64,000 nucleotides of DNA from contig NC_092264.1 of assembly GCF_036320965.1 (NCBI RefSeq), forward strand, positions 15,853,275 to 15,917,274, read 5' to 3'. Shown here one piece after another: positions 49,001 to 59,145 of the stretch (within the stretch, counting starts at the first letter, position 1; every line of letters starts with the position of its first letter). The notes under the pieces are model-generated. The model had not been told where the DNA came from. It worked only from the letters and a program-made list of their open reading frames with translations, and searched no databases. This DNA is from Panulirus ornatus. Lineage: Eukaryota; Arthropoda; Malacostraca; Decapoda; Palinuridae. A program made the translations under genes and the position numbers.

Positions 49001-49564
49001 CTCTTATTTATTATAAGATTAATCATATGCATTTCTTTCTAATCAACAGGTTATCTCTCTGGTGCCCCTAAACTAAAATTTTACCAATAGCTGACTAGCA
49101 CTGCAAAACAATAACCTTCACTAGTACTCTAAAGGTAATACAGATGCACACCTACATTGGTAGCTTACACACCAAGTTATATTCTATCATTGCAAAATAA
49201 AATATCATAAAATTCCATAGTTATAATTGTGGTGATACAAAACGACAACTTTACGAGCTTGATAATTAAAACTTTTACTAAACAACTTGCCACCAAACTG
49301 CAAATATTAGCATATGCATCATAATAACTGCTTGAAGAACATATTGGTTGAAGATTTGGACAATCGGATGCCACTGGTGAACAAGACGACCTACCAGAAT
49401 ACAACTGGGTAAATCCGTGGTCAACAACAACACAATTCTGGTTTCAATGAGAATGTAATCATGGTTCCCTTCACCACCCATGTTCAACTTACCCGCTTTA
49501 AATTATCTCTAGACGCTGGATGGAAGAATTTCTTGCACATGTAGTTATTAAACCCTTTACCCAT
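39159..49564 (-). CDS. CIR1: CIR1, corepressor interacting with RBPJ (CBF1), complete in four coding exons
   Basis: The coding sequence joins 49564-49493, 48386-48139, 45572-45299 and 40001-39159 (478 aa; human is about 450). CIR1 bridges RBPJ/CSL to histone-deacetylase corepressors in Notch signalling and is also found with splicing factors in nuclear speckles. The N-terminus [20 protein letters not shown] followed by [15 protein letters not shown] is the Cir_N domain. [29 protein letters not shown] and [17 protein letters not shown] are near-identical family blocks. A CX2CX4HX6C zinc knuckle spans [25 protein letters not shown]...[18 protein letters not shown] precedes a long Lys/Ser/Arg/Asp-rich tail, as in other CIR1 proteins. 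All junctions are GT/AG and in phase. The ATG sits in a strong context (CACCACCATGG). Introns 2 and 3 contain LINE insertions. Confidence 0.95.
40380..40580. repeat. Tandem duplication of about 116 bp in CIR1 intron 3
   Basis: GCCTCCAACAGCCCAGCACA with GACCTCTGAAACCATTGTTTGG recurs about 116 bp later as GCCTCCAACAGCCCAACAGA with GACCTCTAAAACCACTGTTTGG. A related block lies at 42460-42550. Confidence 0.7.
42630..43080 (+). mobile_element. LINE-A 3' UTR only (long version)
   Basis: It runs from GTGAAGCATCTGGGGTAAAC through GACAGCTAGAGACTGAGTG to CTACCTCGCAAACGCGGGAG and an A-rich tail. There is no coding part. A short internal duplication of GACAGCTAGAGA is present. Confidence 0.75.
43955..44075 (-). 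repeat. LINE-B 3' module
   Basis: GACACCCGTTTCCTCTGGGA, ACTCCCTTAAGGGTGTGGCT and GTGAACTCCAGTGTCGCTTC. Confidence 0.6.
44330..45080. mobile_element. Mosaic of old LINE-A fragments in CIR1 intron 3
   Basis: 44330-44530 and 44930-45080 match the 3' UTR and C-terminus in minus orientation. 44560-44870 matches the linker region in plus orientation (AGGAAAGAGAGGCATTTGGG, GAGAGTTGGGGTGATAGAGT). All are degenerate. Confidence 0.55.
45299..45572 (-). CDS. CIR1: CIR1 coding exon 3 (zinc knuckle)
   Basis: The acceptor is ACTGCCTTTCAG and the donor CAG|GTAAGG. The exon encodes [20 protein letters not shown], the CIKC...H...C knuckle, [14 protein letters not shown] and [14 protein letters not shown]. 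It ends in phase 0. Confidence 0.94.
45875..46045 (-). mobile_element. SINE-A copy in CIR1 intron 2
   Basis: TCCTCACTTGGCCCCCTTCT, GAGGATTTCCAGTCCCCCCA and AAGTATTCTTTCTCCCTTAT are the reverse complement of SINE-A. The 3' hairpin part is missing. Confidence 0.7.
46521..47931 (+). mobile_element. LINE-A copy, young, 9-bp target duplication, in CIR1 intron 2
   Basis: ACCAAAGTG occurs at 46518-46526 and 47932-47940. The coding part reads [20 protein letters not shown] to [15 protein letters not shown], with a stop after CERRK, a base loss at about 47115 and an otherwise open frame to VVYRG. The long 3' UTR ends CGCGGGAGACAGCG-like sequence and (AAAT)n. It is antisense to CIR1. Confidence 0.88.
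48139..48386 (-). CDS. CIR1: CIR1 coding exon 2
   Basis: The acceptor TTATAACAG precedes GTTTGGATAGCTGAACAAAA. The exon encodes [34 protein letters not shown] and [15 protein letters not shown], and ends at AG|GTTGGT in phase 2. These blocks align closely with vertebrate CIR1 ([28 protein letters not shown]). Confidence 0.94.
49493..49564 (-). CDS. CIR1: CIR1 coding exon 1
   Basis: It has 24 codons, [20 protein letters not shown] plus NLKR, and ends at CGG|GTAAGT in phase 0. The exon is short, as is usual for this gene. The roughly 200 bp upstream (49565-49760) is the likely 5' UTR and promoter, somewhat richer in GC than its surroundings. Confidence 0.92.
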
Positions 49565-50097
49565 GGTGGTGATATTATATTCAGGACACGAGAACAAACC
49601 ACCAACACACAACGGTGACACACAACAGTGACACACAATCAGCCAAGGTGATAACGTATGACGTATGTTGTTTACGTTCTGGTAGCCAGCCAGCCGCTCC
49701 GGCCTCAGCTGCCGTTCGCCTCCACCAGCTGCAATCCGGTCAATCACTACTTATACCTCATTTTTTTAAACATATATATGTGTATATATGATATACATTT
49801 ATATAAATATATAATCTTTATATCGATGTTTTCGATATACATTTATGATATTATTATCGATGCTTTCCCCAGAACATAATATTAAGTGCTCTGGCATTTC
49901 TCCACAACCTCTTTTCGTGAGGTTCCTTACAGACCAAGGCTGCGCTACTGTGAGTTGCAGGGAAATGTAGATTATTCTGACGCAAGTTCCTTTGATGAGA
50001 TTATACTACCAATGATTCAGCCTTGCAAAAGATGAATTTTCTTTTTTTTTTCTTGAGGTGTAATTTCATGCAATCGGAGTGCAGTAACACCAAAGGT

Positions 50098-50220
50098 TTC
50101 CAAAAGAAGGAACAGAGAAGGGGGCCAGGTGAGGATATTCCCTCAGAGGCCCAGTCCTCTGTTCTTAACGCTACTTTGCTAATGCGGGAAAAGGCGAATA
50201 GTTTGAAAGAAAGAAGAATA
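50098..50220 (+). mobile_element. SINE-A 3' part
   Basis: CCAAAAGAAGGAACAGAGAA through GCCCAGTCCTCTGTTCTTAA to GCGGGAAAAGGCGAATAG. It joins directly to a LINE-A fragment. Confidence 0.75.
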
Positions 50221-50233
50221 TATATACAAGAAA

Positions 50234-50790
50234 GGGGACACCAAATTGGAGGTTGGATGGGGAATAGAGTGAAAAAGATTTTAAGTGATCGAGACCTGAA
50301 CATGCAGGAGGATGAAAGGCGTGCATGGGATAGAGTGTATTGGAGCGGATGTGGTATACCGGGGTCGACGCACTGTTAGTGAACTGAGCCAAAGCGTGTG
50401 AAGCGGCCAGGGCCTTAGAGGGTGGGTTCAGGGAGTACATCATACTCAGGCTCGGGAGTTCAAAAGGAGGCCCGGGAATTTCCTAGGATCTCAGAAAATG
50501 CAGAAAATCAACTAAGTGCGCCATTCCACCCACTGTCTCATCTCCCATACCCTTTTTGGATTTACAGTTCATGGTATCAAACCGTAGTGAATAAAAACAG
50601 GATGACTAATGGAGAAGGGAAGGGAGCCCGAAACTTTTTAACCCAGATCAAATTCCTCTCAGGGGCCCCAGAGCGGCGGGGAGAAACTATGAAAAGATCT
50701 ATGGGGTCTAGTGGATAGTGGGGTATGGCGTCAGTGTATTGCATACGACAGCTAGAAAATGGATGCGAGTGAATGCAGCTTTTTCTCCAA
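50234..50790 (+). mobile_element. LINE-A fragment (C-terminus and diverged 3' UTR)
   Basis: GTGAAAAAGATTTTAAGTGA, AACATGCAGGAGGATGAAAG and GTGGTATACCGGGGTCGACG, then TACGACAGCTAGAAAATGGA. A region 50430-50640 inside has no LINE-A counterpart. Confidence 0.7.
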
Positions 50791-50799
50791 CAGCCCCGA

Positions 50800-50890
50800 G
50801 GAAGGATGAACAGCTGGGATTGGCTGGGGGCCAACTGGCGCGCCCTTACTCGAACTCAAGCGGGCCCGACCCCAGCGAAAGAGCTATACT
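50800..50890 (-). mobile_element. tRNA-derived SINE, CCCAGCTGTTCATCC family
   Basis: Minus strand: GAGTTCGAGTAAGGGCGCGC (box B-like), CAGTTGGCCCCCAGCC, AATCCCAGCTGTTCATCCTT. The head is truncated. Confidence 0.6.
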
Positions 50891-50929
50891 CATATCTTCC
50901 CGACCCCCATCATTGGTCGCCTTGTTTTG

Positions 50930-52100
50930 TAAACATTCAGATTGTTGCAGAAACTATGGTCTCAGCGAATTCTAAGTGTCAGTAATTCAATTAATTAAAA
51001 GGTATTTCCTAATTCTCATCTTACTAATTACTGTTGAAGTTTCCGCTTGTTTCCTTTCGTCCTTTTCAAATTACGACATCGGAAAATTTATCCTTATTCG
51101 ACTCGATCAGTCTTTTAAAAAAATCTTAAGTCATGAAAACCCTGCTGTCCGTTTTCCAGTAACAGTAAACAGTATACTATTCCTAACAGAGAAGCAACAG
51201 TAAATTATTCTAAAGATATATGTAACAGACAATAACAGTGGGGATAGAATATTTAGGTATAATTATAATCCTTAAGGAATTAATATCAACGCGTTCAACT
51301 GAGAATCTACATGAATGAATTTTATGAATGAAGTATCAGTGAGACGGTCCACAGGACCCATGAATGATAGCGTACTCAAGACCGAATTTAAAAGGCTATA
51401 GTATGAATGGGTTTAAATGGCAACCATAAACAAGTGGCGCAGTTAAATGGAATAGTTAGAATTGGCGGAATTTAAAAATTCGCGTGAAATTACGGTTAAA
51501 GTGATTCTATACACCTAAATTTCAGTAATGGAATATAAAGACAGTGTTTATTTTAGAGTTTAAGGGTTACCTTTGGAAGAATTGAATTTAAACGATAAAC
51601 TTAATGGATTTTTTCAAACTTTCCAATTAAATGGTGCAGTTGATAGACTTGACGGAGTTTAAAAGTTCGCGGTTATTTGATAATTTCAAAGTACGATTTA
51701 AATCAACGAATTCAAAAGTTTGAGATTTGATTACTTATGTTTTCGTTTGAATTCGGGAGTGTTAAGATTTTGCTTCAATGAACAATTCTAAAGGGATGAA
51801 CTGATATTATTTAGGTTTACTTTCGAACGATGAAGTTCAATGGTTTGTTGATAAATAACGAGATAAATTGGACGAATTTTAAGATAGCGTTTGTGACTGA
51901 TTTTAAGTTTGTTTTTAAATGGTGTATTCAAAGGGTTCATATCTACAGAGCTCGGTAAATGGTGAAAGTGTATGAATACAGCCGTATTAGGTCATATTCA
52001 CCCTCGCTGAATTTATGCTGAACAATAACTGGTTTACAGAGGTGCTGAAATTCAGTGATGTTATTGATTCAGGACAAAATAACAATCGGATAATTATTGT
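50930..52100. other. AT-rich stretch without recognised repeats or genes
   Basis: It has no LINE/SINE similarity that I can see, no long open frame and few homopolymers. This is rare in this window. Confidence 0.4.
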
Positions 52101-52519
52101 ATGGCGTTTGCATTAACTATGTCCTCATTCATTCTATTCAATTCATCCACCACTCTGTCATATAAAAGTATTTCTTTACATCATCTTGAGAAATTCTTGC
52201 TTAATTTCATGTTACGATATTTTGGTTGCGTGTGTGTGTGCGTGTGTGTGTGTGTGTGTTACCAGACTACACCTGCTTGTGATTACACGGTGTGAAAAGC
52301 TGTATCACTGTCTGTTGACGAAAGGTAGCATAATTATCATAGTCTTATCGAGGAACTTCATTGGAGTCCATCATTCCCCAGCTACTGGAAGTAGCGCATC
52401 TTCGTTCCCCTTTGAGAATATATAATAATCATATAATGATATGTCTGTATATACTTTTGTCTATGTTTTGATACATGCGTGGGTTTGTGATTACTATTTG
52501 TGTGTTATGGGGAGAGAAT

Positions 52520-53000
52520 TTGAAGGACATGAGCTTCAAGATTGTGTGTGTGAGAAGGACTTAGGAGTGGCCATTGTCCCGAATCTGTCGCCAGAGACCC
52601 ATGCTAGGATATAAGTTAAGGAGACCGACTGTTGTCTGGCAAATATCAGAATATCTTTCAAGTATACGGATAAGGAAATATTTAGCAAGCTATTCATGTT
52701 CTACACAAGGCCAAAACAAGAATAGGCTTCTCAAGTTAGATTACCGCACCTGAAGACGCACAAAGAGCTAATAGAGAAGGTCCAGAGGAGGGCAACAAGG
52801 ATGGTACCAGAAGTAAGAGCGGTGAGTTCCGGGGAAAAGGCTAGAAGCCTTAAATTTGTCTACATTTGGCCAAATGAGAGGAAAGAGTGAGGAGTGACCT
52901 GGTCATAACTTCTAAACTGTCAGACTCGATCAATGAAGCAGACAGTGAATATTCCTCCAAAAGATGTAGGGACAGGTCACCCAAATGAAATGATGGGGTA
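52520..53000 (+). mobile_element. CR1-type LINE C-terminal fragment
   Basis: GAAGGACTTAGGAGTGGCCA (KDLGVAI) followed by GAGAAGGTCCAGAGGAGGGC (EKVQRRA-type) and GAGGAAAGAGTGAGGAGTGA. This is the order of the CR1 reverse-transcriptase thumb and C-terminus. It has many indels. Confidence 0.65.
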
Positions 53001-53219
53001 TTAAAGAAATGGATTAAAAAAAAGATGTATAGAAATATTTTTATGGTGTATGAGGATGTGTAGAATAAGATGAAAGACGACAGTGTTATTAAATACTTTA
53101 TACTTTTAGATCTAAGTTGTATAATCGTAAATAATATTCAAGAGATGGGTCTCCACGAGTGCAAAACGCCCTCCTCGCACAGTACAAATAGGGAATTACA
53201 CACACAAGCCATAGTAAGC

Positions 53220-53480
53220 TAGGGAGGATGAATGGCTTGGGTATGCTGTGGGTCAACTTGCTTCGCCCAGAATTCGAACACCGGACGACCCATGTCTGAA
53301 TTATTTACATTCGTGTTGCTCCTCTCTTGACCTTGTATATATATGTACGTGTCTGTACTTCTATGTAAGTATGCACAGACACCACAGCCTAAAGTAAGTA
53401 AGCCAAAGGGAAGGATGAATACCTGGGTTGGGTGTGGGCCGACTGCTGCATTAAAGAAACGAGCCCATGCGGGCACGACT
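53220..53480 (-). mobile_element. Two tRNA-derived SINE fragments, CCCAGCTGTTCATCC family
   Basis: 53220-53310 (minus): GGTGTTCGAATTCTGGGCGA then AGTTGACCCACAGCATACCC and CATTCATCC. 53400-53480 has the same body (plus strand GGAAGGATGAATACCTGGGT). Between them is sequence resembling a dispersed repeat with GTTGC-CCTCTCTTGACCTTGTA. Confidence 0.55.
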
Positions 53481-54009
53481 GTTTACAGTTCCCTGGCACT
53501 AGAGACTGTATGCAGTACCCTGGGACTGGAGAGTATACGCAATAATTCAAAGATTGAAGAATGTATTCAGTACACGGAGCACTGCAGGCTGTGGAGTACC
53601 TCAAAACTAGGAGACATAGGTTCGAATCCTATGGTCAATAACATCTATTGATTTTTCTTAATCGTCCCTTCCACTTAAGTGTAGTTCCTTACGAATACTC
53701 AAGTGTGAATTAACCCCCTTACGGAAAAAGATAAGGTAGGCACCACTGAAATACCATATTGGATAGGCTTACCTTGTCCACTTCGATGACCCAGTGGTAG
53801 ATGGCGCCTACCCTGTCAATGCTCTGTGTATACACAGGTCGACAAACCTGTGTCCGTGTGAACATTGCACAAATTTGTTTACACTATTGTTCAATGTGAA
53901 ATATAGTTTTATTCGTTATATTTCTCAAGTTTAACAACAGGTAAATAAAAGGGTTTGTTATTATAAATAGGCTTATACTATATTTACACAAGTGATATCA
54001 GAAAGGGCG

Positions 54010-54281
54010 ACATAAAGTTATATATACAAAGGACCAATGGTGTGGTCCGGATGGGCGGTCCGGACCACGAAGGTATTCCCACCCCGGACCACTGGGCGGA
54101 TATTGGTGCCGCCCACCTGGAGGCTGCCTGCAGACCCAGGTGGGCGGTGGTCCGGGCGGGGCGGGCGACGGGCGTACAGCAGATGTCCGGGGGTGCTTGG
54201 GGGCGCGGCCGTGGCTCCTGGCTCAGCGGCGGCGCAGTAGGAGGTTAACACCAGCAGAGAGAGGGGAGGGAGGGGGTCGGG
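54010..54281 (-). other. GC-rich 3' flank of the secreted repeat-protein gene
   Basis: It is the most GC-rich stretch of the window and directly follows the stop codon. It has inverted GGTCCGGACC-type sequences (around 54048-54065). Several open frames cross it on both strands because of the composition; none looks like a protein. It is probably 3' UTR. Confidence 0.4.
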
Positions 54282-55022
54282 TTAGTAACCGTAGCCATAC
54301 ATCATGGTAGAACATTTGGTGACCGTGTGGTACTCTGGCACCGTGGTGTACACAGTCATGGTGACGTACTCATGTACAGAATCGGTGACGGTGTTGTACA
54401 CGTACTCTTGTTTGACCTGAGTCTCGTAGTGGGTGACGTAGTAAGGATTGGTGACGGTCATGGTGACGTACTGCTGCTGGACTTTGGTCTGGGTGACGTA
54501 GTAACCCTTGGTCTCGTAACCGGTCTGGGTGACGGTGTTGGTCATAGGGTAACTCTGCGTCACCGTGCGCGTCACATACACGGCCGTGGTCTCCGTGAAG
54601 TACTGCTTGGCTGTGTTGTAGCCATAGACTGACTCGGTCATGTAGACGGGCACCGTGACCATCTTGGTGTCGTAGAGGACCTTCGTCTCGGTATAGATGT
54701 TTGGTTCGGCGTAGGCTGTCATGGTGGAGTACTGGATGATGGTCTTCGGGTAGACGAGAGTCTCTGTGATGTAGGCGTACTGGGTGGTGGGCACCTCCTG
54801 GACCACAGTGGCGTAGTGCCCCTGCGTGTCTTGCACGTCCTTCGTCATCGTCTTGGTGACGTACTTCGGGTAGCAGACGTGCTCCTTGGGTGGCGGAGGA
54901 GGGCCGTACGAGCGTGAGATAGGCTCCACTTTGATGTACCCAGGAGAACCCCCTACATCCGGGAGACCTGCCGCTCCCAACACCAGTGCCACAACCACGC
55001 CCACCGCAGCTGTCCCCAGCAT
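54282..55022 (-). CDS. Secreted Tyr/Thr/Val-rich repeat protein, function unknown
   Basis: It encodes 246 residues from ATG 55022-55020 to TAA 54284-54282. Residues 1-18 (MLGTAAVGVVVALVLGAA) are a signal peptide, followed by a Pro-rich stretch (GPPPPPKEH). The rest is an unusual series of Y-x-T motifs (YVTKT, YITET, YTETK, YMTES, YFTET, YVTRT, YVTQT, YVTMT twice), spaced roughly 10-25 residues apart, with only two Cys, at about 50 and 237, near the ends of the repeat region. I do not recognise the family. An extracellular, cuticle-like or matrix role is a guess from the composition. A clean 3' splice site (TATTGTTACAG) lies directly before the ATG, so the true start may be in an upstream exon coding one or a few residues, as in many arthropod cuticle-protein genes. 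GC is much higher than in neighbouring DNA. Confidence 0.75.
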   Translation of the reverse strand: MLGTAAVGVVVALVLGAAGLPDVGGSPGYIKVEPISRSYGPPPPPKEHVCYPKYVTKTMTKDVQDTQGHYATVVQEVPTTQYAYITETLVYPKTIIQYSTMTAYAEPNIYTETKVLYDTKMVTVPVYMTESVYGYNTAKQYFTETTAVYVTRTVTQSYPMTNTVTQTGYETKGYYVTQTKVQQQYVTMTVTNPYYVTHYETQVKQEYVYNTVTDSVHEYVTMTVYTTVPEYHTVTKCSTMMYGYGY

Positions 55023-55303
55023 CTGTAACAATACACATATGTTAGTCTTCCTCAGACAAGAAAATAAAGAACGAAAATAAACTAGCTGCAAGGGTCATGA
55101 AGGTAACACAGACACAGACACTCACAACACACAAATGGTTTTTCGAGATCATATGTGCCTATTGTTGAATGAAAGTTTCTAGCTAATTAAATCGTTATAT
55201 ACGTTAATATACATAATTAAGAAAGTTAATGTTGCATCTACGAGAAAAAATTGAAAATCTAGATTAGTTCTCATCACAGTGAAGTGGAGCGACATGAGAA
55301 TAG

Positions 55304-55310
<7 letters not shown>

Positions 55311-55368
<58 letters not shown>
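55311..55368. repeat. (TA)n microsatellite
   Basis: 58 bp of TA dinucleotides upstream of the secreted repeat-protein gene. Confidence 0.95.
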
Positions 55369-55372
<4 letters not shown>

Positions 55373-55377
55373 ATACA

Positions 55378-55460
55378 AACCTCCAACAGCCAGGTCTGAA
55401 ACAGAGACCCCTGCATGGTAGTCGGGAGCGCTACCGCTAGGCTATGATCGACCCTATTAC
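55378..55460 (-). mobile_element. tRNA-like SINE copy 1
   Basis: The minus strand has box A TAGCCTAGCGGTAGCGCTC and a damaged box B (GTTTCAGACC). The arrangement is the same as in copy 2 at 55655-55740. Confidence 0.6.
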
Positions 55461-55654
55461 GGAAAAGACTATTCGAATAATATGTAATCGAATACCTTTC
55501 GTCTCATGTTAGTGAGGAACAGGGGTCTAGACCGATCAAATCCCATCAGGATGACATAACCAAAGCAGATAACATTTTATAGAACCTAACTGTACAATAC
55601 GGGGGTATATGAATACGAATCCACAGCATATGAACGCGCACTTCCATAGAGCAT

Positions 55655-55740
55655 ACAAACCTCTAACACTAGGCTCGAACCCTGGACCCCTGAGCGGTAG
55701 GCGGGATCGCTTACGGCTAGGCTATGGTCGCCCCTAATAA
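55655..55740 (-). mobile_element. tRNA-like SINE copy 2
   Basis: Minus strand: GGGGCGACCATAGCCTAGCC (box A), GTAAGCGATCCCGCCTACCG, and box B AGGGTTCGAGCC. Boxes are about 50 bp apart, as in a tRNA. There is no T-run terminator or perfect acceptor stem that would mark a functional tRNA gene. Confidence 0.65.
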
Positions 55741-55779
55741 AGAAATGACTCCGAAGAGTATTCGATTACATAGTATTCG

Positions 55780-58050
55780 AATAGGCATTTCCCTATTAGG
55801 GTAAGTCGCTCTGGGAAGTCTAAAGCGTAACCTATACGGTATATGAGTACCATATGCAGTATTGGGTAGGACTGTCAGCTCCACCACATAAACTACATTG
55901 GACATACAACCTACGCCCTGAGTCGCCGCCTCTCGCTCCACTTACAAGAAGGTGGCATCAAACATCATCATGAACAAAAGCATGGGACGAGATTAACGAG
56001 GAGAATTATAATGTATATCACCCACATCATTACTAGTTGTAGTGATCGGAGCTGACTACAGATAGTAGAAGCCATTCCCATTAGAGATAAAGCACCTGTC
56101 ATCAACATCCAAACATGATCACCGCCACACAGTTCTCTGATGGCCAGCCAATAGGACGTGGACGGATGGTGACACGTCACTGACCCGCCACAAGCTAACG
56201 AGTTCGACATTGCTGGACGGTAGGAACGCGATCCTAGGTTACAAAGGTCAGAGAGATTCAGACGAGCCCAACCTGACCTCAGCTTCACATCCGGAGAGTG
56301 ACGATCTCGCTTCACCCTACTTAGTGTATTAGTGATGGACTTTCGATAGTCCTAATTTGTGTAATATTGTTCAGTGTTTTTCCTCAACTGTAAGTTTTTA
56401 ATGAAAATATATTGATTTAAAAAGTGTATTTTTGAAAAATATTTAAAATTCTTACCGTGGGAATATAACAAGATGAACAGCAAAAATATCTAAATTTGAA
56501 ATAAGTATAGTGAAAAACGTCTAATGACCGCAATAGTTTTTATTATTATTACTATCATTGTCTTCTACAGCGAAGCATGAAGTTTTAGCGCAATGTGGCG
56601 ACGGAATCGAAAGCTACCGGATTACGACATCGTTCGTTATCTAATACATAGTAGTTCAGTGTCGAGGCAAATACAAATACAAAAACGCCAACATGTTAGT
56701 AATCTATCTATATGTATTATCAATAGTGTGTGTGTTTACTATTTGTGTGCTACAGGGAGATATTTGTGTTGCCCTTCCTCTTAACCTGGTATATGTGTAA
56801 TATGTCTTAACTCCTATGTATGTATACACGGAAATACATAAATATTTATACACAGATCCAACCTAACTGTGTATAGCAAAAGTTGCATAAAAAAGAGCTG
56901 GGACAATTGGGTGTGGTCATAGGGACCTAAGAAGTGAAGACTAAGAATGTAGTGAAGAAGCTTACAACAAACACAAGGGTATAGTGAAGATGGCCTTTGA
57001 CCTAATCCCTTCAAATGATCCAAGCTACGTTCATGGCCGGTCGAAGAAATGAGTAAATTATGGTATCGCAAATCGATAATAGATGGACAAAGACGACAAA
57101 CCAGTAAAAATGATAAGACATACATTATTCACGAATACAGACACAAAACATTGGAGAATGACAACATGCTCCATATCACTGCACTTGTCGTATAAAGATC
57201 TATCAAGCGTAGCAGTTGTGAGAAAGGCAGCAAATCCCAGCAGGGGGTACTACTGGCATGGGTAATTCGGGCCATTGATGTCGTAGTGGCCTCCCGACCA
57301 TGCGTATGAATAAGTCGACTCTCATTCCGGGTCCTGAGGCTTCCTCTTGCCTCATCTGCTACCACGTCGTCTCCTCTCTCGACTGACCCAAGACAATCTA
57401 GCTGAAACTAAGGTTATTCGGGTCCATTTATTACTGACATACGCAACGCACCCGCTACCATCCATTAATAACGAAACTATGGAATACTCTTCGTCTTCGT
57501 TACTAGAGCTATATAAGGATATAACATAGATGTCCTAATGTACAGTATAATAGAGTACACCGCAAGAAAGGACTGCTGGTGGTGGGAAAGGCATGACAAG
57601 CAGCCGTGTGCGAGGCTCTCCGTGGTACGACAAGAATAAATTTCCGCGTGAGACGCTAAGTGAAACTCGGCAACATCCGGGGAGAAAGCCAAGCGAGATC
57701 CAGAGGCTCTGTTACTGGAACGTGCCATAATTCGGACCGACTCTCACCGGTCTCTCTACAGATAAAAACATACAGAAAAAAAAAGTAAACATTCTAAGGA
57801 AGTTTTTGTAATCATAATGGATCGTACGAAATATACATTAAACTTCTTCCTGATTTCAGAATGACTAAGAAATCATGTAGATTCATACACTAGATTTTAA
57901 GCAGATCCCGAGCGATTTGTTGACACTGAGTCTTTTTATAGGATAACAAAACACTTTGACATGGGGAAAACATGTAGTATCAACAATAATCAGCTGTTAC
58001 CATTGCCCATGACTATTTACGGTCTTTGTGTTGTTGTTTGAAAATATCGA
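55780..58050. other. Intergenic DNA with little recognised content
   Basis: 56722-56830 holds a dispersed repeat (TTTACTATTTGTGTGCTACA, CCTCTTAACCTGGTATATGT) shared with 61.5-61.8 kb. Otherwise nothing that I can name. An upstream exon of the secreted repeat protein could lie here on the minus strand, but I cannot place it. Confidence 0.35.
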
Positions 58051-58071
58051 CATATTATTAAGCGTTTCTCA

Positions 58072-58195
58072 CTGGGTGTGTGGCCACCTGTGTCAAGGTC
58101 GGGCGTGTGGCCACGTCTACGTCAAGGCCGTTCGTTTGGCCACCTATACCGTACGTTAACGCGGCGCGTGTGGCCACGCACGTCAAGGTTGTAAT
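58072..58195. repeat. Degenerate tandem repeat of a GTGTGGCCAC unit
   Basis: GTGTGGCCACCTGTGTCAAG, GTGTGGCCACGTCTACGTCA, TTTGGCCACCTATACC and GTGTGGCCACGCACGTCAAG are spaced about 30-35 bp apart. Confidence 0.7.
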
Positions 58196-58369
58196 TACAG
58201 CTTTACTTTCTAATTCTTCAGCTGTGCGGTGAGAGACGTTATCTGAGGGTTGGCAACCTTACCGCAGAGAATGGGATACAGAAAAAATTGCTTAGCAATA
58301 AGCAAGGAGAGGCAGAGAAGTAAAAATGGAAGAGAGAGGAGATACTGATGAAGAATGAATAGATTCTCA

Positions 58370-58780
58370 GTGATGGGTCTTTATCAGCCACAACCCCAGA
58401 GAAGAGTCTGGCAGCCAATATCCCAATTGAGGGGTCCTAACTACTGACACCACTCGTAACGGGTCGCTGGAACCTTGTCAACCACAGTGAGGGGTCACTT
58501 AACAGCTGACCACCCCAGTGAGGGGTTCTAACGGCTGACAACACTTGGGGGTTCTAACGGCTGACAACACTAGGGGGTTCTAACGACTGACAACACTAGT
58601 GACGGATCTCTAGATATTGGCAGACTCAGTGACGGGGTCACTAGCAGCTGACCATCTCGGAATGGGGTCTCCAGCAACTCTATACGGGACATCTGGTAGC
58701 TGACAAGCTCAGAAAGGGGTATTACGGTACCTGACACCTGACAACCTCACAATACGGGATCTCTGTAGAACCTCTGGCAT
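58370..58780. repeat. Degenerate minisatellite, unit about 30 bp (GAGGGGTTCTAACGGCTGAC)
   Basis: At least ten imperfect units of the pattern G-A-GGGGT-C/T-TAAC-GCTGACAACACTAG. The best conserved are at 58500-58600 and they decay outward on both sides. Confidence 0.75.
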
Positions 58781-59089
58781 ATAGATAACAAAGCTTTTAA
58801 CAAAAATCAATTTGTAATTGAAAATGAAATGGGAAAAGCTACAGTATAAACAAACACCAGTCCCTCAACATGGCTTCCTTAGCTATGAAATTTGATAAAT
58901 TATTCTGATCTCTCTTTAAGTCATGGCGAACACAAAAATAGAATAGAACATCTATTTACAAACTCATGGTAACTGATAGACTGACTTGAGGGATTGTGGC
59001 AGCTTTATGACTTGTGGACGTTAGAACTTTTGTGAAAAATCGACCGTTTTCGATATCAGTATCAAATATAATCATAACCCCACGACCCC

Positions 59090-59093
<4 letters not shown>

Positions 59094-59128
<35 letters not shown>

Positions 59129-59145
59129 CGTGTGTGTGTGTGATC
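59094..59145. repeat. (TA)n followed by (GT)n
   Basis: TA dinucleotides to about 59126, then GCG and a short GT run. Confidence 0.9.

Noticed and set aside
54327..55038. Other-frame open stretches over the secreted repeat protein (GDGHGDV-like, His/Arg-rich)
   Set aside because: GC-rich shadows; only the YVT frame has a signal peptide and consistent repeats.
55655..55740. A functional tRNA gene on the minus strand
   Set aside because: Boxes A and B are present, but no convincing acceptor stem or terminator; a second damaged copy nearby points to a SINE.
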